From CBDBJK01 sp965206395 (GTDB lineage Bacteria; Chloroflexota; Dehalococcoidia; Lucifugimonadales; CATOSD01): a DNA stretch of 64,000 nt. The stretch covers positions 248,001 through 312,000 of the forward strand of contig CBDBJK010000036.1 of assembly GCA_965206395.1 (NCBI GenBank), given 5' to 3'. Of this stretch, positions 17,834 to 26,078 are shown piece after piece (within the stretch, counting starts at the first letter, position 1; the number at the start of each line of letters is the position of its first letter). The notes under the pieces were generated by a model, which saw only the letters and a program-made list of their open reading frames with translations, was not told the origin of the DNA and ran no database searches. The translations under genes were made by a program, and so were the position numbers.

Positions 17834-19165
17834 ATGGGTGACGGTGATAATGCTCCTCTCAAGCTGAAATTCGACCCAAAAGTCGGCCTGGAGTTTCACG
17901 GTGCCACCATCACCTCAGACGCTGGACTCCTTGCATGCCGTGGGCTTGATGAAGCCCTTGGGCTAACGGAAACAGCGACCACTCACCTTCAGGAAAGCCG
18001 CAGAGGACGCAATGTGCAACACCACTTAGTGCCTTTGCTGAGGCAGTCGGTCTACAGTCGTCTCGCTGGCTACGAGGATACCAACGACGCCGAACGGCTT
18101 GCCCAGGACCCGGCCATGCGAGTCATCGTCGGTTGGCAAGGTACTGATAAGCAGGCGGCCAGCACCAACACTATGAGCCGGTTTGAGACTGAGGCGTTAA
18201 CCGAAGAGGAGAACCTGGATGGGCTTGCGCGCCTGAATGTTGAGTGGGTGGACAGGGCCATGGCCCACACATCTCACCAGCGAGTTATCCTAGACATGGA
18301 CAGCTCTGAAAGCCCGGTGCATGGGCAGCAAGAGGGAGTCGCCTACAACGGCCACTTCGAGTCTGTATGCTATCATCCGCTCTTCCTGTTCAACGAGTTC
18401 GGAGATTGCGAAGGGACAATGCTTCGACCGGGCAACGTGCATAGTGCTGATCGCTGGAGGGAGGTCTTGGAGCCGGTTGTGGAGCGCTACCAGGGGAGAG
18501 GGGTGAGGCTCCTGTTCCGAGCTGATGCTGCCTTTGCCAAGCCCGAGGTGTACAAATACCTGGAGTCCAGGGACATTGGCTTCGCTATGCGGCTTCCGGC
18601 CAACGAGGTATTACAACGAAACATCCGGCACCTACTGAAGCGGCCCGTGGGCAGGCCGCCTAAGAAGCCCGTCGTCTGGTATCACGACTTTATGTACCAT
18701 GCAGGGAGCTGGGACCGGCCGCGTCGCGTGGTGGCCAAGGTGGAGTGGCACCAGGGTGAGCTATTCCCAAGGGTCGGGTTCGTCGTCACCAACCTCAACC
18801 TACCGCCGGAAGGCGCAACCCACTTCTACAACGGGCGGGGCACGGCCGAGCAGTGGATCAAGGAAGGCAAATACGCCCTGAACTGGACGCGGCTCTCGTG
18901 TCACAGGTTCGTTGCTAACCAGGTGAGGCTGTGGTTGTTTGTACTGGCCTACAACCTGGGCAACTTCATGAGAAGGCTGACTTTGCCAGAGTCAGTGAAA
19001 CATTGGTCACTGCGAAGCGTGCAGACCAAGCTCATCAAGATGGGTGGACGTTTGGTGCGGCATGCCAGGAGGTTGGTGTTTCAGCTTGCTGAGGTGGCAG
19101 TGTCCCGGGAGGTATTCCGGCAAGTGTTGGAGCGTATCGCCGGGCTCCATCCAGCACCAGGGTAG
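17834..19165 (+). CDS. IS1380-family transposase (element a)
   Basis: 443 aa. The DDE region shows VILDMDSSESPVHGQQEG and AYNGHFESVCYHPLF (first Asp), LLFRADAAFAKPEVYKYLE (second Asp) and TAEQWIKEGKYALNWTRL (Glu), the pattern of IS1380 proteins. ATG follows GGAGG at good spacing. I could not find convincing terminal repeats, so the element limits (somewhere within about 17700-19280) are open. Full length, probably functional. Confidence 0.92.
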   Translation: MGDGDNAPLKLKFDPKVGLEFHGATITSDAGLLACRGLDEALGLTETATTHLQESRRGRNVQHHLVPLLRQSVYSRLAGYEDTNDAERLAQDPAMRVIVGWQGTDKQAASTNTMSRFETEALTEEENLDGLARLNVEWVDRAMAHTSHQRVILDMDSSESPVHGQQEGVAYNGHFESVCYHPLFLFNEFGDCEGTMLRPGNVHSADRWREVLEPVVERYQGRGVRLLFRADAAFAKPEVYKYLESRDIGFAMRLPANEVLQRNIRHLLKRPVGRPPKKPVVWYHDFMYHAGSWDRPRRVVAKVEWHQGELFPRVGFVVTNLNLPPEGATHFYNGRGTAEQWIKEGKYALNWTRLSCHRFVANQVRLWLFVLAYNLGNFMRRLTLPESVKHWSLRSVQTKLIKMGGRLVRHARRLVFQLAEVAVSREVFRQVLERIAGLHPAPG

Positions 19166-19570
19166 CGATTATCCTTGAGGTCATCAGAGGTGAAGAGAGG
19201 CAACCAAGGGCGAGGTGCGTGCCCGGAGGAGTTTGAAGGGAGAGCAAACGTGGTGAAAGCCACCTCCGCTGCCTGGGGCCGCTAACTCACCACGCCGAGA
19301 GATGGGTTTGTGAGCTTGATTGGATGGTTGACGGCATCCGTGAGTGATACTACGATGGCTCTCGTCGAGGATGGTGCGTTACTTGGGTCCAGGCAGCTTG
19401 ATATGGGTAATTCCGGCTTAACCCTATTGGCCACCGACGCCTCTCGCCACTCCGGGACACCGCCTCGGCCTTCTATCCTCTCGGTGATGTCCATGGTGCA
19501 GGCGTGGGTGGAGTAGGCCAGCGCCCGGCGTCTCTTCACACACGGCATAGGCCACATCGACGATTGATAC
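19166..19570. other. Non-coding or degraded stretch between IS1380-a and IS630 copy 2
   Basis: About 400 bp. Open frames on both strands are short and show no recognisable family. A minus-strand frame (19557-19282) contains TERIEGRGGVPEWREASVAN, which reads like protein, but nothing supports a function. Probably gene debris left by IS-mediated deletion. Confidence 0.4.
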
Positions 19571-19572
19571 TA

Positions 19573-20808
19573 GTGGTTCAACGTTTTTGTATTGATGGGT
19601 AGAGTGACTTTAGCTTGATGCGCGCATCCTCGGTAGTGAAGCGCCAATCCACTCGTATCACATCCCGGTTGCGTTGATTCTGCCAAGCATTGACCTCGCC
19701 GCGCAGGATGTCTTGATTGGCAATCCGTCGGTCCAGGCACTGTCGAGCCAGCACACCGATCTCTATCTCCGCCATATTCAACCAACTCCCGTGTTTGGGA
19801 GTGTAGTGTATCTCCAGTCGCTCAGCTATACGCCTCGCCTCAGCAGGCTCGAATGCCTCGTATAGCGAGGACAGCTTGTGAGTGTTGAGATTGTCCATTA
19901 CCAGCACGATCCGGTCTCTGTCAGGGTAGTCCTCGTCGACCAGTTTCTTTATCACATGCGCCCAGTCCACCTTCGTGCGACGCTCTCTGACCTCGACTCG
20001 GCGCCATCCGTCCAACGGTGCAAACAGCATGAACAGGCTGCTCACTCCATTGCGCTCGTATTCGTAGTCGTATGCCGCCGATAAGCCGGGCGCTGCGGGA
20101 CGCGGCACTCGCGTCTCCTTGACTTGCTGTTTGCTCGTCTCATCCATGCACACCAGAACCTCATTCCCATCGTACGGCCGTTGGTAGACCTCCATACGTC
20201 TTCCATCGCGCACACAAACTCCGCGCTCTGACCGGGCGGGATGCACCAACTCTGCTTCAGCCACGGCTTCAGTTCGTTTTTTTTTAAGCGCCTGGCGAAC
20301 CGTCTCGGTGCTAATGGTCCCGACTATCTCACACTCGACCAACTGGTCAGCCAACAGCTTCAGGGTCCAACTGGCACGCCCCTCCGGCGGTTCCCCGCAG
20401 GCCATCGCTATCAACCGTGCTTCACCTTCGCCGTCCAGTCTCTTTTGACGCCGACGCAGTTGCTTTTTGCGATTCAGCGCAGACTCGACCCCCTCCTCCA
20501 CACAGCGCTTGCGTATTCGCTCGACCGTTGACTGTCCCACACCGAGCGCGCTGGTGATGTCCGCGTCCTTCATTCCCCCGTCCGAGCGTGACTCATCGCT
20601 CATCAGCAGAATGCGCGCATGGGTCTGTTTGTACGCCGCAGCCCGACCGCGTGAGACCAAGGCGTTGAGTTCCTGTTGTTCGTCGGTAGTCAGTCTGATA
20701 CGGTACTTCTTGGTAGACATCATGGTTCCTCCTCGGTTCAACGTTACGATTGAACCCCCAAGAGGAACAATGACTATCATGGTATTCATTTCAATGATGT
20801 TGGACCAC
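19573..20808 (-). mobile_element. IS630-family element, copy 2 (1236 bp)
   Basis: Same ends as copy 1 (GTGGTTCAAC / GTTGGACCAC) with TA at 19571-19572 and 20809-20810. It is 13 bp shorter than copy 1, exactly accounted for by loss of one internal repeat unit plus one base in the transposase linker. Confidence 0.95.
19578..20789 (-). CDS. IS630 transposase, copy 2 (single intact frame)
   Basis: 403 aa in one frame. Helix-turn-helix domain (SALGVGQSTVERIRKRC), linker CVRDGRRMEVYQRP, then DDE motifs CMDETSK, VMDNLNTHK and GSWLNMAEIE. The ATG used here (MNTMIVIV) or the internal MMSTKKYR preceded by GAGGAACC may be the true start. This is the most compact version of the gene and probably the ancestral or active form. 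Confidence 0.93.
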   Translation of the reverse strand: MNTMIVIVPLGGSIVTLNRGGTMMSTKKYRIRLTTDEQQELNALVSRGRAAAYKQTHARILLMSDESRSDGGMKDADITSALGVGQSTVERIRKRCVEEGVESALNRKKQLRRRQKRLDGEGEARLIAMACGEPPEGRASWTLKLLADQLVECEIVGTISTETVRQALKKKRTEAVAEAELVHPARSERGVCVRDGRRMEVYQRPYDGNEVLVCMDETSKQQVKETRVPRPAAPGLSAAYDYEYERNGVSSLFMLFAPLDGWRRVEVRERRTKVDWAHVIKKLVDEDYPDRDRIVLVMDNLNTHKLSSLYEAFEPAEARRIAERLEIHYTPKHGSWLNMAEIEIGVLARQCLDRRIANQDILRGEVNAWQNQRNRDVIRVDWRFTTEDARIKLKSLYPSIQKR

Positions 20809-20825
20809 TAGTTATTTGTGTCTTA

Positions 20826-21705
20826 GAGCGTCTAACAAAACCTAATAAAAGGGGTTAGAATCTGGACATTCTCTGGAGGAGGATGACCTAATGTCTAAGC
20901 CCCTTGTAAGCGATGAATTCTGGGAACTGGTGCAACCTTTACTGCCGCCACAACCACCGAAGCCGAAAGGAGGAAGGCCCAGGATACCTGACAGACAGGT
21001 CCTAAGTGGGATACTGTTCGTGCTAAAGACAGGCATTGGCTGGGAAGACCTACCCAAGGAGATGGACTGTGGCAGTGGGATGACCTGCTGGAGGCGCCTC
21101 AGAGATTGGCACCAGTCGGGAGTCTGGGAGCGCATCCACTTGGTATGCCTTGAGCGCCTGCAAGCAGCTGAGCGCATAGACTGGACTCGCGCAGTGCTGG
21201 ACAGTGCTTCAGTGCGAGCAGTTTTTGGGGGCAGAAAACAGGCCCCAACCCCACGGACAGGGCGAAGGCGGGTAGCAAGCATCATATCATAACCGATGCC
21301 CAGGGCATTCCACTGGCGGTCAGGTTGACTGGCGCGAACGCTCACGATGTCACCCAAGCCCTTGAGTTGGTGGATGCCATACCTGCTGTCAAGGGCAAGC
21401 GAGGCAGGCCTCGCAAGCGTCCTCTTCAGGCGCAGGGAGACAGAGGGTATGACTCTGAGCCTGTTCGCAAGGAGTTGAAGAAGCGACATATCTGGCCGCT
21501 GCTGGCCAAGCGAGGTGAGCCGCATGGCAGCGGGTTGGGTGTGCATAGATGGGTGGTTGAGAGAAGCCTGAGTTGGCTTCATCAGTTCCGACGCTTACGG
21601 GTTCGATATGAGCGCAGGGCAGACATACATGAGGCTTTCTTGGCCATAGGTTGTGCCATCATCTGCTCTCGCTTTCTGTTCCAATAATGGTTTTGTTAGA
21701 CGCTC
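20826..21705 (+). mobile_element. IS5-family (IS427-like) element a (880 bp)
   Basis: Terminal repeats GAGCGTCTAACAAAACC and GGTTTTGTTAGACGCTC are a perfect 17-bp inverted pair, flanked by TTA on both sides (20823-20825, 21706-21708), the TNA duplication typical of the group. It carries one transposase in two frames and truncates the hypothetical gene at 21709-22098. Confidence 0.94.
20891..21687 (+). CDS. IS427-like transposase a (two frames, -1 slippery site)
   Basis: The first frame (20891-21292) carries the DUF4096-type N-terminus (WELVQPLLPPQPPKPKGGR) and first catalytic Asp (AVLDSASVRAVFGG). The second frame, ending at 21687, carries TGPNPTDRAKAGSKHHIITD, GDRGYDSEPVRK and the Glu region HRWVVERSLSWLHQF. 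The switch is -1 in TTTTTGGGGGC (21222-21232), a motif used for programmed frameshifting in this group, giving about 265 aa. Likely functional. Confidence 0.9.
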
Positions 21706-21708
21706 TTA

Positions 21709-22098
21709 GTACATGTCTTGAGGGCCTTCACTCAGATTTGCGATACGTTCGAACTGCATCAACGGATGGACGGTCCGTCCCGTCCACTCGGCCACCGTAG
21801 ACCACCGGACCGGCCTCTCCTCATCTCTATTCAGGTAGGCAGGGTGAAATATTCGGGCGTACGCCGCAAACCCATCGGGCAGCAAGGAACGCAGCGTCCC
21901 GAAGGCTGAGAAGCTCTCCTCCACCCAACGGGCCTCGGACACGTCCTCGGAGAACTCCAGACCATCGGGTGCCAGCTTCGTCTGACGGATGGGAATACCG
22001 CCTCTAGTGGAGGGTGTGTACATACGGGGCATGCCGCCCCGGTTCGTTCCCAACGCCCGGCGCAGTTTCTGAATCCATGATTTTCGGATGTACTTCAT
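21709..22098 (-). pseudogene. Conserved hypothetical protein, 3' end removed by IS427-a
   Basis: 130 codons from ATG at 22098 to the IS edge. The part RWVEESFSAFGTLRSLLPDG and FAAYARIFHPAY, with STVAEWTGRTVHPLMQFERI, resembles a conserved hypothetical family seen in actinobacteria and Chloroflexota (recalled, not searched). Function unknown. The stop codon is supplied by the TTA target duplication of the IS, so the C-terminus is missing. Confidence 0.65.
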
Positions 22099-22214
22099 AC
22101 TCTATTGCCAATCGAGTCCTGGTACTGACGGAGACTGTCTCCAGTGGGGCCTATTGAGCAAAGCTGAACCTCAAAGTTCTCGATTTTGTCCAGTTTGGTG
22201 GGCCTGCACGTACC

Positions 22215-22236
22215 GAATTGCGAACTTTTCGGTGGG
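22215..22236 (-). repeat. 22-bp dispersed repeat, copy 1
   Basis: An exact reverse-complement match to 37793-37814 (sequence begins GAATTGCGAACTTTTCGG on the plus strand). It ends just before a GGGAGG box that precedes a small open frame. The second copy lies at a gene break point. Origin unknown. Confidence 0.6.
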
Positions 22237-22246
22237 AGGTCCTAAT

Positions 22247-22435
22247 ATGAGCTTGTCTCAGAAGCCTGACACTCCCCGGGTCGTCGATTTCTGGATGTCG
22301 GCTCTCGCTGGCATTACGTTGTTCTCTGCCGTATTTCCAACCTTGTCACTCCATAGAACGCTAGAATCAGTCTGCCCGCCTAGCGTGAACCCAGTCAAGG
22401 GACTTTGTGAGACGGGCTCAATACAGTACACGTAG
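22247..22435 (+). CDS. Possible small membrane protein (62 aa)
   Basis: ATG at 22247 follows GGGAGG at good spacing. The product MSLSQKPDTPRVVDFWMSAL has one hydrophobic segment (FWMSALAGITLFSAVFPTL). No family recognised. It runs against the methylmalonyl-CoA mutase remnant and could be spurious. Confidence 0.35.
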   Translation: MSLSQKPDTPRVVDFWMSALAGITLFSAVFPTLSLHRTLESVCPPSVNPVKGLCETGSIQYT

Positions 22436-22454
22436 GCCGAAAAAAAGTGGAGTT

Positions 22455-22660
22455 GGCAGTGCCATAGCCAACGATCTGTCGGCGGGTCCAAGGACGGCCA
22501 CGATACATGGTCGGATAGGGACCGCGGGTGAAGGGATACTCCCTGGGCAAACCCAGGTCCGATGCATAATCCCGACCAGCCACATCCTCCATGATATATA
22601 GTCGGCTTGCTCCACTCCGGACACGGCTTGGAAGCCATCCTTGCGTTCGCCTGTTGCTGC
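22455..22660 (-). pseudogene. Methylmalonyl-CoA mutase large subunit, N-terminal fragment
   Basis: On the minus strand ERKDGFQAVSGVEQADYI is followed, after one frameshift, by EDVAGRDYASDLGLPREYPF and TRGPYPTMYRGRPWT. The last segments are the signature substrate-channel entry of MutB-type mutases (EYPFTRGxYPTMYRGRxWT). The reading breaks off at GYGTA, so only about 65 of roughly 550 residues remain. It shows that a propionate or branched-chain acyl-CoA pathway gene once lay here, or was copied here and lost. Confidence 0.8.
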
Positions 22661-22699
22661 TAATGTTTCTTGCTCTCCATTGATATCGAGCCCTTGGCC

Positions 22700-23935
22700 C
22701 TATGTTCCATAACCCTGTTCTCCATGTTGGGACAGGTCCAGGCCTTCTTCTTCCTGCCCCTCTTCGACCCGCAATCCGAGAGTGAACTTGAGGGCGAAGA
22801 GGATCATCAGTGTCATCCCAAAGCCCCACGCCCAAGTAACACCGATACCTCCCAGCTGCCGCACGATCTGAGCTCCCCGGCTAAGGTCAGTCAGCTCGGA
22901 CAAAGTCAAAAAGCCCACTCCCACGAACAACCCCGCAGCCAACATACCCCAGGTTGACCCGATGCCATGAACTCCCCAGACATCCAAAGAATCGTCCAGC
23001 TTGACCTTGTCCTTGAACCATACAGCGGTATAGCAGAATACCCCTGCGCCGAATCCGATGAGGATAGCAGGCATTGGACCTACAAACCCCGATGCGGGGG
23101 TGATGGTCGCCAGACCAGCGACAGCTCCGGTGGCAGCTCCCACGGCGCTGATCTTCTTGGTGAAGTGCATCGACAGAGCAACCCAAGTTAGAGCTGCTGT
23201 GGCGGCTGCGGTATTGGTCACCACAAATGCATTGGTGGCGCTACCGCCGGAGGTGAGAGCACTCCCGGCGTTGAAGCCGAACCAGCCAAACCACAGCAAG
23301 CCAGCTCCGAGAATAACGAAGGGTACGTTGTGGGGCTCCATCGGGTCGGTACCAAACCGCAGGCGCTTGCCGAACACCAAGGCTGCTGCCAGCGCACTTG
23401 CTCCAGAGCTGATATGCACCACGGTCCCTCCTGCAAAGTCCAACATACCCCAATTTCCCAACCAACCACCATCGCCCCAAACCCAATGAGCGAGAGGAGC
23501 GTAAACGATAGTTGACCACACAACGATGAAAATCACATAAGAGCTAAATTTCATTCGTTCCGCGAAAGCCCCTGTGATGAGAGCTGGCGTGATGATGGCA
23601 AACATCATCTGAAACACCATAAAAGCTTGGTGGGGGATTGTACCGGCGTAGGGTCCTGGGTCTGTCGCCGAAACATCACGCAAGATCACATAATCCAGCT
23701 TGCCGATAACACCGCCCAAGTCAGGGCCAAAGGCCAAGCTGTAACCCCACAGTATCCAGACCAAGCTGACCAAGGCGATGGCCATAAAGCTGTGCATGAT
23801 GGTACCCAGGACATTCTTCTCCCGAACAAGCCCGCCATAGAAAAACGCCAAACCGGGAGTCATGAGCAACACCAAGGCCGACGATACTAATATCCACGCT
23901 GTATCCCCGCTGTCGATAGCAGCCATAGGACCCAC
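22700..23935 (-). CDS. amt: Ammonium transporter (Amt family)
   Basis: 411-aa integral membrane channel with about eleven membrane helices. Conserved blocks: FFYGGLVREKNVL, GAFAERMKFSSYVIF, GTVVHISSGASAL (first pore histidine) and DVWGVHGIGSTWG (second pore histidine). It moves ammonium/ammonia across the cytoplasmic membrane as a trimer. GTG at 23935 follows GAGGTG; ATG at 23926 is an alternative. It is divergent from a P-II gene, the usual partner that blocks Amt pores when nitrogen is sufficient, but that gene is truncated here. Confidence 0.95.
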   Translation of the reverse strand: MGPMAAIDSGDTAWILVSSALVLLMTPGLAFFYGGLVREKNVLGTIMHSFMAIALVSLVWILWGYSLAFGPDLGGVIGKLDYVILRDVSATDPGPYAGTIPHQAFMVFQMMFAIITPALITGAFAERMKFSSYVIFIVVWSTIVYAPLAHWVWGDGGWLGNWGMLDFAGGTVVHISSGASALAAALVFGKRLRFGTDPMEPHNVPFVILGAGLLWFGWFGFNAGSALTSGGSATNAFVVTNTAAATAALTWVALSMHFTKKISAVGAATGAVAGLATITPASGFVGPMPAILIGFGAGVFCYTAVWFKDKVKLDDSLDVWGVHGIGSTWGMLAAGLFVGVGFLTLSELTDLSRGAQIVRQLGGIGVTWAWGFGMTLMILFALKFTLGLRVEEGQEEEGLDLSQHGEQGYGT

Positions 23936-24085
23936 CGTTCACCTCATCTATGAGCACATCTGGGTTTCAGAAAGTACAAGAGTACCCACCTGCCGATTAC
24001 CGATAGTGCGCCTTCAGGTGCTTCAGGTAGAATACCTTACCTACAGATTCAATGTCAACTTTTCCCTAATTGAGGTACGCTCAGG

Positions 24086-24178
24086 AGGTGCGTAAACAGT
24101 CAGGCGGTGTAAGTCTCTACCGGAACGAATACCCTAGCCTCCTGAGGTTGGCGCTCAGTTCGGGAACGATCTTTACAG
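24086..24178 (+). mobile_element. Short relic of an IS256-family element
   Basis: GTGCGTAAACAGTCAGGCGG corresponds to the left end of the full IS256 element at 35919 (GTGTGTAAACGGTCAGGCGG). The segment after it reads YRNEYPSLLRLALSSGTI, matching YRNGYGRPRRLTLSSGTI of that transposase. So this is an internally deleted copy of about 90 bp, lying just upstream of the glnK start. Confidence 0.7.
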
Positions 24179-24205
24179 TAGGTGAAAGCTCTCGAGGAAG
24201 AAAGT

Positions 24206-24487
24206 ATGAACAAGGTCGAAGCATTCATCCGACCCGAAAAGCTGGACAACGTAAAGGATGCCCTGGCTAACGAGGGCATCCTGGGCTTGAGCATGATCCA
24301 GGTAACCGGTCGAGGGGTCCAGAGGGGCGTCCGAACCGGCGGCAGAGGAACCCAGAGCTACATGGCGAGCATGCTTCACCAGTCGAAGATCGAGATAGTG
24401 GTCAGCGATGCGGATACTCAGAAAACCTGTCAAGGGCGGAGTAATCTTAGGACACGGGGTGTAGATGGTCTACGATTATGTCAGTAG
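24206..24487 (+). pseudogene. glnK: Nitrogen regulatory protein P-II (GlnK-type), truncated
   Basis: ATG at 24206 after GAGGAAG. The first 73 or so residues are a normal P-II: MNKVEAFIRPEKLDNVKDAL, a T-loop region VTGRGVQRGVRTGGRGTQSY, and SKIEIVVSDADTQK. The conserved remainder (the ARTGKIGDGKIF and V-EEA-RIRTGE parts, needed for nucleotide binding and trimer contacts) is gone. After QK the reading is unrelated and stops at 24487, six bases before an ISNCY-type element. The product cannot form a full P-II trimer. Confidence 0.85.
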
Positions 24488-24492
24488 CTAAC

Positions 24493-26073
24493 TGGTCAGC
24501 GAAAATGTCATCCCATGGAAGGAGTGACATTGACGCAGAAGGAGCAGACGAGACTTCAGGTGCTCAACAGCGTTCTGGCAGGTCAGGTGCCGGTATGTCA
24601 GGCGGCCGAGGTCCTGGGAGTGAGCGAACGCCACATGAGGCGTATTCTGGCGGCCTAGTAGGAAGGAGGGCGCCGCCGCACTCGCCCACGGGAATCGTGG
24701 CCGCCGACCAGCCAACACCACGACGGAGACCAAGATGACTTACGTGGTGCAGCTGGCCCGCACTCGCTACGCTGGAACGAACCATACGCATCTGACCGAG
24801 TTGTTGATGGAACGGGAGGGGATCGCCCTGAGCCGCTCTACGGTGCGCCGCATCCTGGTCAGCGCCGGCATGGACAGCCCCCCCCGGCCGCCGTAGACTT
24901 CCCAGACACCGTGTCCGGCGCGAACGCATGGCCCAAGAAGGGATGCTGCTGCAGATAGCTGCAGATAGATGGGAGCCACCATCGGTGGCTGGGGGAACAA
25001 GGACCACGGTTCGTCCTGCTGTTGGCCGTGGACGACGCCACCGGCACTGTGCCTGACGCTCTGTTCAGTCAGGAGGAGGACATCCGCGGCTACTTCATTC
25101 TCATGGAGGGGTTGATCCGGCAATGCGGGATACCGCTGGCCGTCTACAGCGACCGACACGCGGTCTTCAAGCATACTGGAGAGCCTCGCCAGAAGCCGGC
25201 CGGGCCAACCCAGTTCGCCCGGGCCATAGAGGAGTTGGGGATACGCCAGAGATTCGCCGGGTCACCGCAGGCGAAGGGCCGGGTCGAGCGGACGGCGGGG
25301 ACATTCCAGGACCGGCTGGTGGCCGAGCTGCACCTGGCGGGCGTCACCACTATCGACGAGGCCAATGAAGTCCTGCACCGCTTCCTGCCGCGCTTCAACG
25401 AGAAGTTCGGGGTTCCGGCAGAGCACTCAAGCGTTGCTTACCGTCCTATGGAGTCATCGGTGGCCCTGGACCAGATACTCTGCTTCAAGCACCGCCGCAA
25501 GGTGGCCAGGGACAACACCGTCAAGTACAACTGGCGTACCTTGCAGCTGCTGCCTGGTAAGGAGCGGCCTAGCTACGCCGGAGCGCAGCTGGAGGTCCAT
25601 GAGGGCCTGGACGGTCAGCTCCTCGTGCAGTACCGAGGACGCACGATCCCCACACAGGAGGCGCCGCCGCGCCCTGGAGTTCTCCGTGCCTCCAATGGTC
25701 CTCTCCGATATGGCCCCGGCCTTGACCGTAGGGTCAACGGCGTGGGCAGCCACCCCAAGGAGAGCTTGGCATCCCTCGACGCCATCGAGGCCGACAGCGC
25801 CACATTGAACGGCGGCGGCAGAGTTCGCAAGCCTCCGGCATCGCCACGCAGGAAACCCACGCCGCGACAGAGGGTTCGGTGGAAGGCCGTGCAGCAGGCT
25901 AAGCTTCGGGGCCTCTCCATTCGGGCAATCGCCAGGGAGTTGGGCATCCACAGGAACACGGTCCGCAAGTACGCCGAAGCCAAGAGCCCGCCCATGATGC
26001 GCACTAGGGGCAGGTCCCGCGTATCACAGTCCGATGGTATGACAGCGGCCTAGATGGACATTTTTCCTGACCA
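24493..26073 (+). mobile_element. ISNCY/IS481-like element (about 1.58 kb, degenerate)
   Basis: Ends TGGTCAGCGAAAATGTC (24493-24509) and its imperfect mirror GACATTTTTCCTGACCA (26057-26073). One transposase gene runs left to right with several lesions. The right end is directly abutted by the target duplication of IS1380-b. Confidence 0.8.
24524..26053 (+). pseudogene. ISNCY/IS481-like transposase, degenerate
   Basis: The N-terminal helix-turn-helix (QAAEVLGVSERHMRRIL) ends at stop codons near 24656. The frame shifts and continues KEGAAALAHGNRGRRPANT and LSRSTVRRILVSAGMD to another break near 24890. The catalytic start should read LLQIDGSHHRWLGEQGPR, but a 10-bp tandem duplication (GCTGCAGATA twice, about 24946-24965) at the catalytic Asp codon shifts it. 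From 25022 the integrase core is open (LAVDDATGTVPDALF, VYSDRHAVFKH, SPQAKGRVERTAGTFQDRL) and ends with a second helix-turn-helix (SIRAIARELGIHRNTVRKYA). At least three lesions make it inactive. Confidence 0.85.
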
Positions 26074-26078
26074 CTTAG

